22,960 nt of DNA from the NCBI GenBank assembly GCA_910576875.1, contig CAJTKI010000019.1, positions 1 through 22,960 of the forward strand. Direction: 5' to 3'. This DNA comes from an uncultured Christensenella sp. (GTDB lineage Bacteria; Bacillota; Clostridia; Christensenellales; UBA3700). The notes below the pieces were generated by a model. That model had not been told where the DNA came from. It made no database searches and worked only from the letters and a program-made list of their open reading frames with translations. Shown in pieces: positions 21,913-22,960 of the stretch (position 1 is the first letter of the stretch; the number at the start of each line of letters is the position of its first letter). The position numbers were made by a program, and so were the translations under genes.

Positions 21913-22960
21913 TCAGAATATTTTCGGTTTGACGCCTTCGATCTTTTCGATGTCTTCGAGCAATTTTCGTCGCAGTTCGCGACGGATTGCTTTATGCGCT
22001 TTGGAGCGGATCAAATTGCGATGTTGGGCGGGGTCGGCTTGATTGTCGTAGAGCAGATCTTCTTTGTAGAATTTTCCTTTGGCTTTCAGCACGCCCAGCG
22101 ACAGCGGTACTTTGACGCTGTACGTGTAGCGGTCGGTAATGATCGCCCGTCCCAGTTGGGATTCGCTGATCTGCATGAAGATATGGTCGCGCCCTTTGTC
22201 CGCGCGCAGCATTTGCAACACGCTTTCGCTTTGGTAAGATTCGGGAATTTCCGCGCCGGCGATGTCGAGTATCGTAGACGTCAGATCCAGCAGACTGACA
22301 AATCCGCCGAAGCGTTTGCCGACGTATCGGCTGGCGTCTTGCAATTTTTTCAGACCGCCGCCCGTCATGACAAACGGGATATGCGTGCTCGCGTCGTGCG
22401 CGCTGCGTTTGTATTCGAAGTTTCTGGTCTTAAAATGGCATCCGTGGTCGGACGTGTAGATGACGACGGTATCGTCCCAGATGCCTTTTTGCTTGATTTT
22501 TTCGATCATGTCGGCAAAGTTTTGATCCAGTCGTTTGCAACACGCGAGATAATGCGCGTATTCGGCAGCGTAGTCGCCTTTGAGTCCGACGCAGTCCTGC
22601 GGGTAAGGGAAGTCCTCGAATTCCTTTTCGTCGCCTTCCGCGCACTGGAACGTATGCGCTTGATTCTGATGGTGCGGTTCCAGTTGCGAAATCATCAAAA
22701 AAAACGGTTTTTGCTGCGAATAACGATCTACGTAATCGATTGCAAAATCATTGATGCAGTCGCTGCGAATGCCGCGAAACTCGATCTTTTCGCCGTCTCC
22801 GTCAAACAAATATCCGCCGTGTACGTCCGACGTGAATTCCAGACAGTCCGCGGCGAGCCAATAGTCGTTGTATCCGCCGCGCAACGCTTGCTGGATCTCT
22901 TTCGTCTGCACGTCGTTTCGGGGTTTGAAGCCCATCACGTCGGACGCCAGATGCCATTTG
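21913..22960 (-). CDS. Sulfatase, C-terminal part (5' end outside window)
   Basis: About 349 residues are visible; the frame is still open at the right edge, where it reads KWHLASD, the sulfatase GKWHLG(S) motif, so the Cys/Ser-containing catalytic signature lies beyond the window. Other family marks: KPFFLMISQLEPHHQ, then DDTVVIYTSDHGCHFKTRN (metal-binding Asp-His and nearby Lys), and STHIPFVMTGGG. The C-terminal subdomain ends with YDNQADPAQHRNLIRSKAHK, typical of type I arylsulfatases. It would remove sulfate esters, plausibly from sulfated glycans, which fits the neighbouring fucose genes. It converges with the fucose operon, so it is not co-transcribed with it. Secretion cannot be judged without the N-terminus. 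Confidence 0.92.
   Translation of the reverse strand, partial: KWHLASDVMGFKPRNDVQTKEIQQALRGGYNDYWLAADCLEFTSDVHGGYLFDGDGEKIEFRGIRSDCINDFAIDYVDRYSQQKPFFLMISQLEPHHQNQAHTFQCAEGDEKEFEDFPYPQDCVGLKGDYAAEYAHYLACCKRLDQNFADMIEKIKQKGIWDDTVVIYTSDHGCHFKTRNFEYKRSAHDASTHIPFVMTGGGLKKLQDASRYVGKRFGGFVSLLDLTSTILDIAGAEIPESYQSESVLQMLRADKGRDHIFMQISESQLGRAIITDRYTYSVKVPLSLGVLKAKGKFYKEDLLYDNQADPAQHRNLIRSKAHKAIRRELRRKLLEDIEKIEGVKPKIF

Noticed and set aside
1..22960. CRISPR arrays, insertion sequences, tRNA or rRNA genes
   Set aside because: No regularly spaced repeats, transposase motifs, terminal inverted repeats or cloverleaf-like sequences were seen.
1..22960. Frequent CGATCG/GATC words
   Set aside because: They are abundant across coding and intergenic DNA and fit the codon choice and GC content (Ile ATC, Asp GAT followed by CG). 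Without counts against a background model, no special role can be claimed.

Overview
The window is dense, GC-rich bacterial DNA with strong AGGAGG-type ribosome binding sites, sigma-A-type promoters and short intergenic gaps. It carries a TPP riboswitch in front of an ECF-type thiamine transporter (ThiT), a long type-2-like isoleucyl-tRNA synthetase, a TM1266-type putative hydrogenase regulator, a DUF3343 protein and a dockerin-like C-terminus. Together these suggest an anaerobic Bacillota/Clostridia member, probably an uncultured gut lineage. The host assignment is inference: there is no rRNA here and no search was run.

Left part (1-5352): the end of a gene for a surface protein with a dockerin-like EF-hand loop and a C-terminal membrane anchor; a promoter, TPP riboswitch and thiT; a degenerate MalK/UgpC-like ABC ATPase whose stop overlaps the start of a malic enzyme; and a membrane-anchored S41 (CtpA-like) protease.

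Middle-left (5356-8968): a consensus promoter and a roughly 150-nt structured leader ending in an attenuator-like terminator precede a four-gene operon: a TM1266-family small protein, then the lipoprotein, permease and ATPase of an NMT1/SsuABC-type importer. Two small divergent unknown genes follow; one lies behind a promoter resembling sporulation sigma-K/sigma-E sites.

Centre (9106-16952): a class V cysteine desulfurase is divergent from a DUF3343 (putative Se/S carrier) gene. A CorC/HlyC-type CBS membrane protein comes next, with an unusually long SD-to-start gap filled by a hairpin. It is followed by ileS, an rRNA methyltransferase-like gene overlapping ileS by ATGA, and an RluA-type pseudouridine synthase, closed by a strong terminator.

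Right part (17033-22960): an L-fucose catabolic operon, fucI, then a double-domain class II aldolase (FucA-like), then a rhamnulokinase-like sugar kinase. A 32-bp imperfect palindrome and a pair of direct repeats lie upstream. A convergent sulfatase gene runs off the right edge. Isomerase, kinase and aldolase would convert L-fucose to L-fuculose, L-fuculose-1-phosphate, then DHAP and lactaldehyde; the sulfatase fits use of sulfated host or algal glycans. Candidates for undescribed biology are the orphan attenuator leader on the TM1266/ABC operon, the motif-stripped ABC ATPase coupled to malic enzyme, the double aldolase, and the fucose operators.
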